DNA of 64,000 bases from the NCBI GenBank assembly GCA_964020085.1, contig OZ026601.1:10331261-10395260 (forward strand), given 5' to 3'. How positions within the stretch are numbered: the stretch's first letter is position 1; every line of letters begins with the position of its first letter. This document shows, piece by piece, positions 45,732 to 57,478 of the stretch. The DNA is from Micromussa lordhowensis. Its lineage: Eukaryota; Cnidaria; Anthozoa; Scleractinia; Lobophylliidae. Under the pieces are notes generated by a model. That model searched no databases and had not been told where the DNA came from. It saw only the letters and a program-made list of their open reading frames with translations. The translations under genes and the position numbers were made by a program.

Positions 45732-48700
45732 CTCTTGCCAAGATTTGATGGATAGCTTTTAAGGGCAGTACAACACAAACAACAATGGATCGCAAAATGA
45801 GGGAAGCAGGAAAGGCCCGGGAAATGATACCTTGTAAATTATAATGAGTGCTACGTCATGCTATGCAAGTTTGAAGGATTAAACGCCAGAGACGACACAT
45901 CTTGGATTGTCTCGAAAACATTGGTCAACAACAACGACAACAAAACCTTTATTTCCGTGTCAGGTGATTTAGCGTTTCTGCTAATTGGGGACACGATAAG
46001 TTAGTTACAAGTTAATTGTTTGTAATTCATGTTTATCTTTCTCAATCGTAACCACCCTTGTTTATTCTTTGTTGATGATTGTTCCTCAGATGAGTTTCTA
46101 CCTTAGAAAGCTATTGCTCTTGAAGTCTCCTGTAATTTGAAAGTCTGGGAAGCATTATCATTCTTGCTTTTTGAGTGGTTCTCACTTATGATAGATTGGA
46201 AATAAACGTGAAATAACGTCCGTCATACATTCTATTTTGTTTCTCATATAAAACAAGTAGATTTCATGTATATTCTACATCAGTGACACATTGAGCTATG
46301 GCTTCTTATACAACTTGTTCGTACCACATTTTGACGTCATCTGTGATCTCTTCAAAGATTATGAGCTCGAGATTTCTATCGCGTGATAGTTGACGTGGGC
46401 GCATGCGAGTCAACTATCGCGAATAGAAATCAAGAGCGAATGATCTAATAGTTTTAGGGTAAATCTACAAGAAACCCTTTTCACAGAAACTTCCAAAACA
46501 CAAAGAAGCAGCCTACTGTTTGTCAACAACCGCACAATGCTACGCTACTATGTACAACAGAATAGATAGCGAGTTCATAGTGAAGCCAATCAGAGAACGG
46601 CATTCGTGATAGAATGCTGGTAGAACAGAAGCACAGCGACGTGGAATGCATTTGTTAACTGTAGATCCTACACCCTGGTCCATTTTTCACCATCCGAGGG
46701 AAGTACTCACAACCGACCAGACCGGACATATTTTTAATATTATGGGTACATGTTTGTTCTTTTCTTTTTCTTTGTGACATGCTCTATCACCTGTTAAAAT
46801 CTGCATGGTATTGTTCTGTTAGCAGGAATCCAAAGTTTTTGGTCAAGTCATTCACTGTCAAATGTTGGCTGGACGTCAAGTGTCAAGACCATCAGACGGC
46901 ATATTTATCACGATGAGGCTATTTTTCCTGTCAGACAGTAAAGGAGACTTCTAATTACAAAAGAACTCAAGAGGATTTTTTCAAATAAAACAAACCAGTT
47001 AAGTTTGTTGTTGGTTCTAGCCCTTGCTCCGAGGGTTTTTCTCCGGGTTCTCCGGTTTTCCTCCTTCCTGAAAAACCAACATTTCTAAATTCCAATTCGA
47101 TCGGGAATTCTAGGGCCATGGGTTTATCAGTTTAAGACTGTTGTGTGTCACCCTCGTTAAACAAAGTTGATTTTAAGGAATCACCGCTCTAAACGCTTAT
47201 TGAAAACTATGACAAAATAAATACAAGAAAACCAAAATCGAGTTAAGTAAAGAGCAAATGCCAGTTATGCACTAAGAGATCAATCACACTGTTTCAGGCG
47301 GTTCTATCGCTATTGATCTAAAAGCCATTGAAACCTTTGACCTACGACCTTTCCTCATTCTTATTATATTTGCTTGAGGCTACTAATGTAATATACTATC
47401 TTTGTTTCAGACTTATCCGCTAAGAAACGAATTATTTTTTAGTTACCAAAAAATATTATGAACGCGAGTTGAAGAACAAAGTTAACGTGACCTGAAGCTC
47501 TGCAATTCTACGCAATGAGATCATTTATTCATACTCAGAGGACTGATATAAGATGACTGTAAAAAGGATAACGATGATGATCAAAAAGGCTTGTCAGCTT
47601 CAGTATTAAAACGATCTGAAAGATCGCATCGTTTTTGTCCAAGCGCGAGTCCATCCGCTCACTCGACAGGGTACTTTCGTGCACAATTACACCTTGAGAT
47701 GATCGTGTTTTTAATCATTTCACGAGGTCAAGGACCATACAAAAATCTGTTGTCGAGAGATTGTCCGCCTCTCCCGGGAATGTACATAGGCTCAATCAAG
47801 TTGATTGACACGTGACTGTACATGACTGATGAGCATTCAGGAATCGAGCACGAGAATAAAAAACATTGTTCAAGGGTGTCTTGAAGGCATATGAAAGGTC
47901 CTTGCTGGTGTGAGTTGTTGGATTACCTAGAAAAAAAAAAGACAAAGTTAATACTTTGTCGCTTGAGTCATGACTTTCACGCCCCTTCACGTGTCCAATT
48001 CACTACCATCCAGCTAATCAAATAGCGTACTAATCGAGGGAATCCCCTTGGTGGTTTGTGGAGAGGGGGCGGAGCAGTGATGTTGTGATATTGGGAACCC
48101 ATGCGTGTCGAATTCCCGACGAGTTAATGGTAAAGTAATGTAATGTTAGAGTGGTCGATAACTAATTCCTATTTGCATAAAGCGCATTGGCATTCTAGTG
48201 CCGCTCGCGCCACAAAGAAAAGTTGAGACTATTTGCATGAAAACTACTGGTTTCCACTTTGGAAGTACTTGTGACAACCAATTTTCTTCATTTCCTGTCT
48301 CTTCATTATAAAGCCCTTTAGAATAAATTAATTGATATTCAGAATGTTTATACTATCATTTCTTGTTGACAAACTGTGATCGCTGATAGCCCATAACGAA
48401 TGAACCTCAAATATGTGCTTTTTAAATCTCACTTTTGGTGTCATCCCGCCCCACAAAGAAACTTTATTCTGATCCTGTTTGGTCGCCAATAACGTGTAAA
48501 ACTGTTAAAGGAGTTTAAAGCTTAGAGAGTGATAATATAGGACATAGGGTCAGTATCCATTAACGCTGGCTTAACGAATGAGACACATTAAACAACATTA
48601 ACCCACATTATCGTACATTCAGCGTGCAAATGTAACCTGAAATTAAAAAAATGCACATAGGTAATTAAAACAAACAAATAAATAAATGCATAAATAAACA

Positions 48701-50639
48701 AAAAGAGAATTAAAATCGAGAAAAAACGAAGGAATAGCGTGAATGAACTGTTGAAAAGTACATTTAGCACAGTACATGTTACACTGACGCAACTACAATT
48801 AAGGAAAGGTAAACCGCAGTAACTATAAGAGATCTGTCTTATCCGAGTTCGTTCCATCCCCTCTCTCGCAAATGAGTGCGGAGCCACTATGAACTTACTT
48901 TCGATCCGCATAGCAACTGGTGTCATAACAACATAAAAGATAATTTCTTTCACGACCTTTCCCAAATTTATTTGGATAAACCAGTATATCATCAAACAAG
49001 TTTTGTAAATACGTCAAATAAATGAACAAGAAAATGGAAGACAAAAACGATACAACAGACGAAACGTAATCAATCGCTAGCAAGCTGTCTGGCTTTACAA
49101 ATACAAGATAAGCGTACTTTCCTCGGGCAGCCATATCTAAATAAGCAATAATTTAGAAGCAACAAATGATGTGACTGAATTCTGACACGCTTTCGAAAGA
49201 GAAATTATGGTGAATTGACAAACGCTATGGTTCTCAAAAGTTCTTTAAAAAGATAAAGAACTTTCAACTGACGTTTCGTTCCAAGTTGTGGGAGCGTTTG
49301 AGTAAGATGACTCCTTTAAGTTAAACGCCCTCATATATGATGGTAAAACTTCAAAGCTGGTGAAATTTATAATGGCGTGCAATGGAGTGATTTACTTGTT
49401 TCCTCATCTCTTGACCAAGCAGATATATTGTCGTATTACAAACAGCCCATCAATGGAACACCAAACAACTTGACCTGCTATCTCATGCGCGCGCGCGAAT
49501 ACATTGTACATGCACAATCCAACGTTTCAATCAGATTGCACTTAAATTGATGTCGGATCCTTCAGTGTACACTAACCAATCACAAACAGAACCGGGGAAT
49601 CCCCCTTGCAATAACACAATAGCAACAGGATTGAACGGGAGTGGATGAATATTCAAATATAGACAGTGATTTAGGGACATGTATCTGGTACTGTTGTAAA
49701 TTTGCATACGAGCCACCGAATATTTAATGACTACCGTCTTGGCTAAACAAAGCCTGTCAAGACAAATGGCGCGCACAGTTAATTATTGATTTCAATAAAA
49801 GAAAGACAGGCATGTTTTCTGGTTATAGCTAATATTTAAAAGTTGAGTCTTCCTCATTAATCTCATTCAATTTTACGGTTTACGTTCTAAGAAACAAAAA
49901 CCAGCATGTTGGTTATCTGTATTTGGTTCTTCTCGCAACTTTCGAAAGCACTCTGGACACATGAAAGCAATCTAAATACACGTCATTCTGAAATATTGCT
50001 TTTCTCATACAAAGGGTGACTACCAAAGGTATTGTTCATTTGCAAAATGTAAAATTGACACAAAATCTTTGATAGATGAGAAATATTTACAATTCAGGAC
50101 GCAAACAACTTCAACTAGCTAGTTATTTTGCTTGTTTACAATTGATGTAAAACTCGCAAAGCTTCTAGCTACATTAAACTGTGACAACGTTAGACCTTCA
50201 AATCTTAAAGTGATTGTAATTTCGCTGAGCTGCAGCTTAACAGTGAAACCACAACTAGATGGAAATATACATTCTCCTTATAGATTCCCATAACTTTGCT
50301 TCCCTGATAGTTATGAGAATTTGGTACTGCATCAAGAGAATAACACTTTGCTAGCTGATGATCTTAATCTCTCATTGCTATTTGATATTTCACTGACATA
50401 GCAGGGAAAAATTAAAGGTTTGTTACCTTTTGAGGGAAATTTCAACATCTCAGACCAGAGTGTAAAAAAGAGCCATAACACAGAGACGAAAATATGTACA
50501 AATTTATGCATGCAACCGCTTCGTTCGAAATTTAAAGCTGAAGGGAGAAAATGAAGTAATATAGCCACAAGGGAAAGAAGGAGCTACCAAAAATTATAGG
50601 CAACAAAAATCGGACGATACAAAGATATTATTGATCATC

Positions 50640-50960
50640 GCAGTTATGCACACAACTTAAGCAGTTGTGAAATTAAAGCCTGAAAAAAATTCAGGCCTGA
50701 ACGAGATTCGAACCCATGACTTCTGCGATACCGGTGCAGTGTTCTACCAACTGAGCTATCAAGCCATCTGGGAGCTGGCCACTTCTTCGTATCATTCTCC
50801 GCAGTTCAAAGATATGAAATTTCAGAATACTTCACCTTCTACGGGTATATTACGAACTCACAAAGTGGCCAGCTCCCAGATGGCTTGATAGCTCAGTTGG
50901 TGGAGCACCGCACTGCTTTTTTCCATCATATTTTCGTAACATTCTCCGCAGTTCAAATAT
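50640..50960. repeat. tRNA-derived SINE pair in inverted orientation
   Basis: On the minus strand (50690-50775) an A-box TAGCTCAGTTGGTAGAAC and a B-box GGGTTCGAATCTC are well kept. A partial plus-strand copy follows at about 50,866-50,915 (tggcttgatagctcagttgg). Flanks share gcagttatgcacacaactta and cattctccgcagttcaaa with the copies near 9.7-10.1 kb. Confidence 0.65.
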
Positions 50961-51130
50961 ATGAAATTGCATATATTCACTTGTATAAAAATCGGACGAA
51001 TTGAAAATGAGTCCTCTAGCCCGTGTCTACGTTCCTATAGAGTCAACAAGAGTATCGTAAAAGATCAGCTAACTGTATCAGGGGAGATGGGTGACTATAT
51101 CGATTTTTATTACATAAACACCAGTGAACT

Positions 51131-51171
<41 letters not shown>

Positions 51172-51174
<3 letters not shown>

Positions 51175-51215
51175 CTTCACACGTGAAGATAACATGTTAT
51201 CTTCACACGTGAAGA
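51172..51215. repeat. Doubled CACGTG-centred palindrome
   Basis: tatcttcacacgtgaaga occurs twice, joined by taacatgt, giving nested self-complementarity. Each unit centres on cacgtg. Probably the tip of a foldback repeat. Confidence 0.6.
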
Positions 51216-51332
51216 GATCACCGTCGTTATGGTTACCATAGCTACTAAAATGATCGCTATTGCTGTGGTTCCTTAATCCCTTAAAAAGTACTTAGATATG
51301 TTACTGTATGATCGAAACATCATCGGTGCATC

Positions 51333-51457
51333 CTCGGAAATCTTCGGTAATCTTCGGAAAATCTCCGAAAATGTTCGGAAACGTTCGCCTTACCTTCGGA
51401 ACAATTTTGGCGAATCTTCGGAAATCTTCGGAAAGTGGTCGGAAATCTTCGGAAAAA
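51333..51457. repeat. Degenerate minisatellite
   Basis: Repeated tcggaaatcttcgg-like units (for example near 51334, 51417 and 51440) with variants. Non-coding; open in one frame only because the unit lacks stops. Confidence 0.65.
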
Positions 51458-51515
51458 CGTCTTCATTAGTATGTTTATGTAATAAACAGAATATTATGCG
51501 CTCACTCGTGAGATG

Positions 51516-51550
<35 letters not shown>

Positions 51551-51669
51551 CGCGCGGTCATGTAATCATCAAAGCATGATGGCTATGGGTCATTCTTACT
51601 ATGACTCTCATTTTCCTTTTGCCTCTGTTTCAAAACCATTCATAAGAAAATAATTTGATTTGCATGAAA

Positions 51670-52294
51670 ATTGCCGCATTTCATACCGTGTGGGCCTGGG
51701 TATGAGTCCGCGTATTATGGGATTAACAACACAAGACCCATATATTCAGAACACACTGAGCTTTACAAAATCCTTAAGTTTCGTGTCAATTGGGCCAATA
51801 TTGAACAAGATACAGCCATTCAAAAACTAAAAAAAAATTAGTAACAAATGTATGGATTGCCGGACACTTACTTGTCCGGAAATCCATACATTTCTTTGCA
51901 AATTTTGGAGTTTTTGAATGGCTGTATCTTGTTCAATATTGGCCCAATTAACACGAAACTTAAGGATTTTGTAAAGCTCAGTGTGCTCTTTCTGAGGCGG
52001 GTCTAAAACACAGGTCACGGGTCATTGTTTCACCAATACTGGAACAACGTTAAACCTTTACTTATACTAACCTTATTGCCTTAGTGTAGTATTTAGGCCT
52101 AAAACGTTGTCTTAGTGTAGTGTTTAGCCCTAAGGTTAGCATTAGGAAGGGGTTAGGGTTCCAGTATTGGTAAGACAATGACCGGTGACCTGTGTTTTAG
52201 ACCCGCCGCTCTTTCTAAATATATGGGTCTTGTGTTGTTAATCCCATAATACACGGACTTGTACCCAGGCCCCCACCGCATGAAATCCGGCAAT
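51670..52294. repeat. Nested palindromic foldback element, 625 bp
   Basis: Outer arms at 51670-51752 and about 52212-52294 are near-complementary over about 83 bp. Inside lies a second inverted repeat of about 80-bp arms (51756-51832 and 51908-51984) around a small hairpin (aatgtatggattgcc / ccatacatt). A third pair lies at about 51,999-52,049 and 52,155-52,207. No coding content. Confidence 0.75.
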
Positions 52295-52617
52295 GAACCT
52301 GTAGGTGGAACACCTTTTCATACTACTGAGGACCACTGAGGGCAGTAGAGTGGTAAACGGTTCAATATAAGCACGTGATCTTAAAAAAATGGTCATATGA
52401 TCTGAAAAAAAATGTCACGTGATCCAAAGAAAATTACTCCATGTGCTTGCTCAATAGGGACCTTTAGCAATGACGACGAGAACGTGGACAACGAAGTTTA
52501 TGACCGATTGAGGCCTGGGACGGGACGGTCGTCCACGGCGGGAAACATAAATACTTTAGCACACCGGCTACGTGGACGAGTCCTTTCCTGCAGCTTTCTG
52601 TGGCAGTCAACTGGAAA

Positions 52618-53747
52618 ATGTCTTTTAAAGAATTTCGTGACCTGCTTATACTTCTTTACGGCGATAACATTGTCTCAGATGAAGAGTTTTTACTGCTGTA
52701 CGATACTTTCAAAACAAAAAATCCCGAATTTCCTCATGGAAACTACGAGCGATTCGATCTGGATTCTATGAACTCCGCCGAATGCAAAGCAGAGTTTCGA
52801 GTCGAGAAGCAAGACCTCCCTCGCCTAGTTGCAGCACTCCAACTACCACCGGTGTTGAGATGTGAACAGAGGAGTATTTGTGACGACATAGAAGGACTAT
52901 GTATGCTTCTCAAAAGAGTTGCCTACCCATGCCGGCTCAGCGATATGATTCCGCGATTTGGCCGACCAGTTTCTGTAATAAGTCTGATCACAAATGATGT
53001 GATCGACTACATCTATGACGTTCATGGGCACCTTATAACCCAGTGGAATCAAGATCTTCTGAACCACGGGGCTTTACAGCGTTATGCAGATGTTATATCA
53101 GGACAAGGAGCCCCCCTCGACAATTGCTTTGGTTTCGTCGATGGGACTGTCAGACCCATTTCAAGACCTGATGAACGCCAGAGAATTGTTTACAATGGTC
53201 ATAAGAGGGTCCACGCCTTGAAATTCCAATCGTTGTCTCTACCAAATGGAATCATTGGAAATTTATATGGACCAGTTGGTGAGTGTTTTTTTAAGAAAGT
53301 TCTAATTATTGTTTTTAGTTGTGTAAACTTTCTAAGCAACTTCTATTCTCACCTTTGATTTTTGTTTTCTTCGTTTTAGAGGGGCGTAAACACGACGCAG
53401 GGATGTTAGCAGATTCTGGACTATTACGTGACCTCCAACGGCATGCTTTTTCTCCAGCAGGTCAACCAATGTGCATATATGGAGATTTGGCGTACCCTCT
53501 CCGTGTGCAGGATTATAATGAAGCTATGAGCGCTTTAAGGATTTCAGTGGAATGGCTTTTCGGGGATGTCATCAATTCGTTTAAATTTCTTGACTATAAA
53601 AAGAATTTGAAGATCGGACTTAGCAGTGTTGGTAAAATGTATGTTGTCTGCACACTGCTTCGTAATGCCATAACATGCCTTTACGGTAATACCACCAGTG
53701 ATTATTTTGGTATTGAGCCACCCACTCTGGAACAATACTTTCACTAA
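52618..53747 (+). CDS. PIF/Harbinger-type DDE transposase (HARBI1-like), two exons
   Basis: DDE-superfamily nuclease of the DDE_Tnp_4 type that moves Harbinger elements. Exons are 52618-53278 and 53380-53747; the 101-bp intron has GT-AG ends and joins to GPVEGRKHDAG, a conserved family block. The chosen ATG at 52618 starts MSFKEFRDLL; the GTG at 52600 is not needed. Protein about 342 residues. Catalytic-site motifs are FGFVDGT (first Asp), YGDLAYPL (second Asp) and ISVEWLFG (Glu). Between the second Asp and the Glu the protein is shorter than family members I know: YPLR is followed almost at once by DYNEAMSAL, suggesting a small in-frame deletion. No clear terminal inverted repeats were found around the unit, so activity is doubtful. 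The Myb-like gene at 55120-56298 is its usual partner. Confidence 0.8.
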
Positions 53748-55119
53748 TTGGGGCATAAAATATAGAATTTTATGTAGGGAGGGGATATCACATACTGCGG
53801 AGACACGAAAAACCAGACCACCCTCTTCCAGAAATAATGACCCTCAGGTTGGGCTCAAAGTTTTTCACCACTACCCTATATATTTATAAAAGGGGAAGGT
53901 CCATTATCTTCAAAAGAACTTACATGTGAGGGCAAGAGGCAGATAAAACACAAAATGTTAAAATTTGGCCAGAGCTTTGTTGCCATGGAAATGCCGAGTC
54001 ACATAGACATGAAATTGTCACACGAGAATGTTTCCACATAAACCTCAGAAAAGGTAGAGCTCAACCAATGATAACAGTTTCATTGTTCAGCATAAGTTAT
54101 CATATCTTAATAAACAGATTATGTTATAAGCACTTAAAGTTCCCCATCCCCACCCTCACCCCCTCCAGGAAATATGGTTAAATAGTCCAGGACCACACAG
54201 CAACTACATTCTGATTGCCCAAAAAGCACTCAAATTAACAAATTGACGTCAGTTTTTCATGCGTCTGTCCTGTTATTGATCATAAATTTCGTCATCACAT
54301 TGTCAAAGTAGCTGTGGATCGCCGAGTGGATCCGCATACTACTTTGACAATGTGATGACGAAATTCATTGTCAATAACAGGACAGACTCATTAAAAACTG
54401 ACATCAATTTGTTTTTTACGATAACAAATAGTCGAATTGCCCGCTCTTGCTTGCTGACGCGTCGCACGAATTCAAATTCATGTGTCTGTCCGCATATTGA
54501 CGATAAAAATTAGCCAATGAGCAGTTATCGTAAAAAGCAGAATGATGTTTAATGTAATTTCAATATTAACAATCGTAAAAAATGGAGGATATCTTCACAT
54601 GAAGTTTCTAAACCCCTTAATAAACTCTAATATAGTTTATTAAAGCCTGGGTTGAAACCATGTTAATTTTTAATTGCCATTCCAATAAAAAGCTACCAGA
54701 AATACTTTCATGTCTTGCTGTTTTAATTGTTCTCAGTGTATTTTGTAACAAAATGAAACTTGGAATCTTGATCTTGTCAATTTAACTTGCCATCCCATAC
54801 AATGTAGAAGTGAAAAGGTTCACTTAAAATACTTTAGCTTTAACTAAATATCTTTGATCACTGTAAACATTCTATGTCCCGAGGAAAATAAAACATCCAA
54901 TCCAGTTTTTCCTGTAAAAAACAACACAACTTTTTAAGTCTAGAAAAAGAAGAAATATCAACTTTGTTAACTAAGAAGCTCACCAGGCACTGTCACAAAA
55001 ACCCTCTACGCACTAACACTTAACAAAATAATAACCAAAACATGATCGCAAGGGATGAAGTGTGCAACAGGAAGCCTCCTGCCCAGTTTGCTTTTCTTAA
55101 CTGCTTTTACACCTTTCTG
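53748..55119. other. Non-coding space between the Harbinger genes
   Basis: Holds the inverted repeat at 54239-54411 and short AT-rich sequence. No additional gene is recognised. Confidence 0.6.
54239..54411. repeat. Inverted repeat between the two Harbinger genes
   Basis: Arms of about 70 bp (54239-54310 and 54339-54411) are near-complementary, sharing catcacattgtcaaagtag and gtcctgttatt. The loop is about 28 bp. A second short pair (ttttttacgataac at 54411 and gttatcgtaaaaa at 54524) follows immediately. Non-coding; may be a MITE or an internal structure of the transposon. Confidence 0.7.
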
Positions 55120-56298
55120 TCATGAGGTCTTGGGCACAACTTTTTCCAGCAAACCCATGAGTATTTGACTCTGTTGCTGTTGCTGTTGCAAGAAAAGCAT
55201 TTGAAACTTTTGCTGCTGCTGTTCCTGCCTGTGTTGCTGTTCAGCCATGATCCTCAAAACATCCTGGTATTGTTGCTGGTTCTGTCGCTGCTGATCTACA
55301 AGCATCTGATGCTGGGCGGCTTTATTTTCTTGCTCTTTCTTCTTCAGTTCAATTTCTTCCTTCCGGATTTCTCTCTCGTTCTCGAACTTCTCTTTCAGGA
55401 TTTGCACAGCTTCAGTAGTACTTCTCCTGCTTTTTGGTTTAGTAACTTCGTCGCAGCTTGTATCAGCATTCCTCTTTCTGGTTTGTCCCAGGCGCTCCAT
55501 GGCTTTTAATCTACTTTCTTCTGCACCGGCCTTATCATTTTCATTCTTTTTAGTAAGGGTATTTGAATTTTCTTTCCTTTCTAAATCAGCTGCCTGTTCT
55601 TTTTCTATGATTTCAGACAATGCTGCCTCTATTTCTGTTTCATCATCACATGCAATGCCAGAACCTTGCTCTTCCTTTCTCATCTTTTCTTTGTATTTGG
55701 CAAGCAAAAGAGTAAGCCTGTCCCTCACAGAGCGCTTACTAACTTTGAATTTCGGTGAACTGATGCTATTTAAGCTTAGTGCTATTTCACCCCAGATTTC
55801 CCCTCTCTCTTTACTTTGTCTTGGGTGCTTAAATGGTTCAAGAAGAAGAACCTCCCTACAAAGCATAAGATCATGTTCGTCTGACCACTTCATGGAATAA
55901 TTTCTGAAAACAAATTACATAATGAATTACATCTTTACTTAGTGTTATTGCAATAAACTTAATCCTATGGTATAAAACTTACTGTAATTTTGGGTACTTA
56001 AGCTTATTTATAAGCTTAAAGTTTTTAAGCTGTAAATATTTGTTTCAATTTATTTTCTTCGGCTGAAAATCAATGTAGGCTAAAACATGTCAAACGTTCT
56101 GCTAATTTGAAAATTCAGATTCAGAGCTAAACTAAGTTTATAGTCGATCCGAGCAGTTCGGATATTTTTCAAAGCCCAGAAATCTTCTTAAAAATGCCAG
56201 TTGGTATAAATTACAAAACAAAAAAACGAAATGCCCGCGATTTGTATTAATAAAAGCACTACTACGTACCCTGCAGTACTTTTACCATCGTCCGCCAT
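55120..56298 (-). CDS. Myb/SANT-like DNA-binding protein of a Harbinger element, two exons
   Basis: Harbinger elements encode this second protein, which binds element ends and helps import the transposase. Exon 1 is 56270-56298 (MADDGKSTAG) and exon 2 is 55120-55903. The GTACGT donor and CAG acceptor join in phase to give about 270 residues. The trihelix/Myb-like start has KWSDEHDLMLCREVLL, EPFKHPRQSKERGEIWGEIA and KVSKRSVRDRLTLLLAKY. The second half is a charged, then Gln-rich coiled coil (EIELKKKEQENKAAQH, QQRQNQQQYQDVLRIM). The gene converges on the transposase 1.4 kb away. The frame is intact, unlike many old copies. A domesticated role, as for vertebrate NAIF1 with HARBI1, is possible but not shown. 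Confidence 0.8.
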
Positions 56299-56831
56299 TG
56301 CTTTCTCCACTTTATACTGTAAAGCTCTACCTGAAACTCGAAAGAAATCAAGTGTTTTCCATCACGGTACGGTCAAATTACTTTCGGTACTGTTTATATT
56401 CACTAACCGACCCACTAGATTGAAGAAATCCCTAAGATACGTAAGTAGAAATTAGAAAACAAACAAAACATACTCACGTTCCCGACAAGACGGCAGATGG
56501 CGGGCAAATGGCGTCCTGAACAAGATGTGGATAACCTGCGATCAGGCGTATTTTTTTTGGGAAAGACGAAGGGAAAAGGGAGAGGGAAAAAAATTACGCC
56601 TGATACATTTATTGAATGAGATGCCAACCGCCCCCTAATTTGTGGTCTAGCTGTCATTTTATGAGCCAATCAGCACTCACCGGAAGTAACGACTTACTTG
56701 TAGTTCGTGGGAATTCGAGACTCGGATTTCCAATTGGCGCGAATAACGTCTGCAGAGTTTTCGGCAAAATACCCAGGGAAAAAGTGCTTGCGTGTAAATT
56801 ATAGCTTAAATGCATTTGAAAACAAGGTGAG

Positions 56832-57180
56832 ATGGCGCTCACGATTAAAACAAACAAGTATTGCTATTTCTGCAATGACAATTTACCAGGAGGAGCTACC
56901 ATCCCCTTATTTACGGTAACCAAAAACAAGGAATTCACCGGCAAGATCTGTTTCACTTCTGATGGCATCGTGTTGCCAGAATTGCTCAAGCGTAGGATTA
57001 GACATAAGCTTTGATGCAACTACAAGTTCGAGTCCTAGAGCAGCTTGCAAAAAGTGTGCAAGGAAAATTGTCAATTGTTCGACTCTTTTTCACGAACTAA
57101 AGGGTATTTTGATAGCCAAGACTGCGAGCATTTCAATATCTTTGTCAATTTTCATTGTCGCAAACGGCAGCTGCGGATAA
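56832..57180 (+). pseudogene. Zinc-binding ZAD-like N-terminal fragment with frameshift
   Basis: From an ATG at 56832 the frame reads NKYCYFCNDNLPGG and TVTKNKEFTGKICF, then DGIVLPELLKR. The continuation GLDISFDATTSSS and CKKCARKIVNCSTLFHELKG is in the next frame. One extra base near 56,992 separates the halves. Paired C-x2-C motifs and the closing CKKCARK...F resemble a ZAD-type or other small zinc-binding domain. This is a resemblance, not a firm family call. An AAG/GTATTT at about 57,104 could be a donor, so this may be a first exon with a sequencing or real frameshift. Confidence 0.35.
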
Positions 57181-57208
57181 CTCATGCAACTTGTTGATGC
57201 TTGCCACT

Positions 57209-57478
57209 TGTGGGGAAGTAGGAAATACAACAGTGATAGGAACTCAACTATATTTCACTTGGTTCGACAGCGTTACAAACATGGCGGTCATATTGAGTGA
57301 GCTTTTGAGCGGGAACGAAAAACGTGTTTTGTACCTTTCCCGAATAGTGACGTAAGCAATGACGAGACTAAACTACAGTAACGACCGCTGACCGGAAATC
57401 ACTCAAAATTAATAAATATCAGATTAAACTAATAGATTCAAAATGAACGTTCAAAGTCACTGTTTAAACTATTCTACA
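57209..57478 (-). repeat. 3' LTR of the BEL/Pao element
   Basis: Identical to the other LTR except T at 57298 against C at 63098. A short purine stretch (GGAGGA) lies just before it on the coding strand and may serve as polypurine tract. The pol stop codon lies 10 bases inside this LTR. Confidence 0.93.

Larger units (their letters stand above)
42000..50600. other. Gene-poor intergenic stretch
   Basis: No reading frame here has recognisable domains or splice structure. Identified contents are the motif cluster near 44.0 kb, the hairpin at 45214-45360, the retroposed element at 45563-45716 and a small inverted repeat near 46,362-46,436. The rest is AT-rich sequence in which I see nothing. Confidence 0.55.

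Noticed and set aside
48588..49134. Hydrophobic minus-strand frames
   Set aside because: AT-rich translation giving Phe/Leu/Ile runs; no start context, splice sites or family similarity.
51298..51579. 93-codon frame with repeated SSEIFG units
   Set aside because: Explained by the TCGGAAATCTTCGG minisatellite.
51670..52294. CRISPR-like or phage-like repeat array
   Set aside because: The repeats are inverted and nested, not direct with unique spacers, and the genome is eukaryotic.
56541..56604. Short inverted repeat (atcaggcgta / tacgcctgat) as a Harbinger terminus
   Set aside because: Both arms lie on the same side of the gene pair, and no match was found near 52.4 kb.
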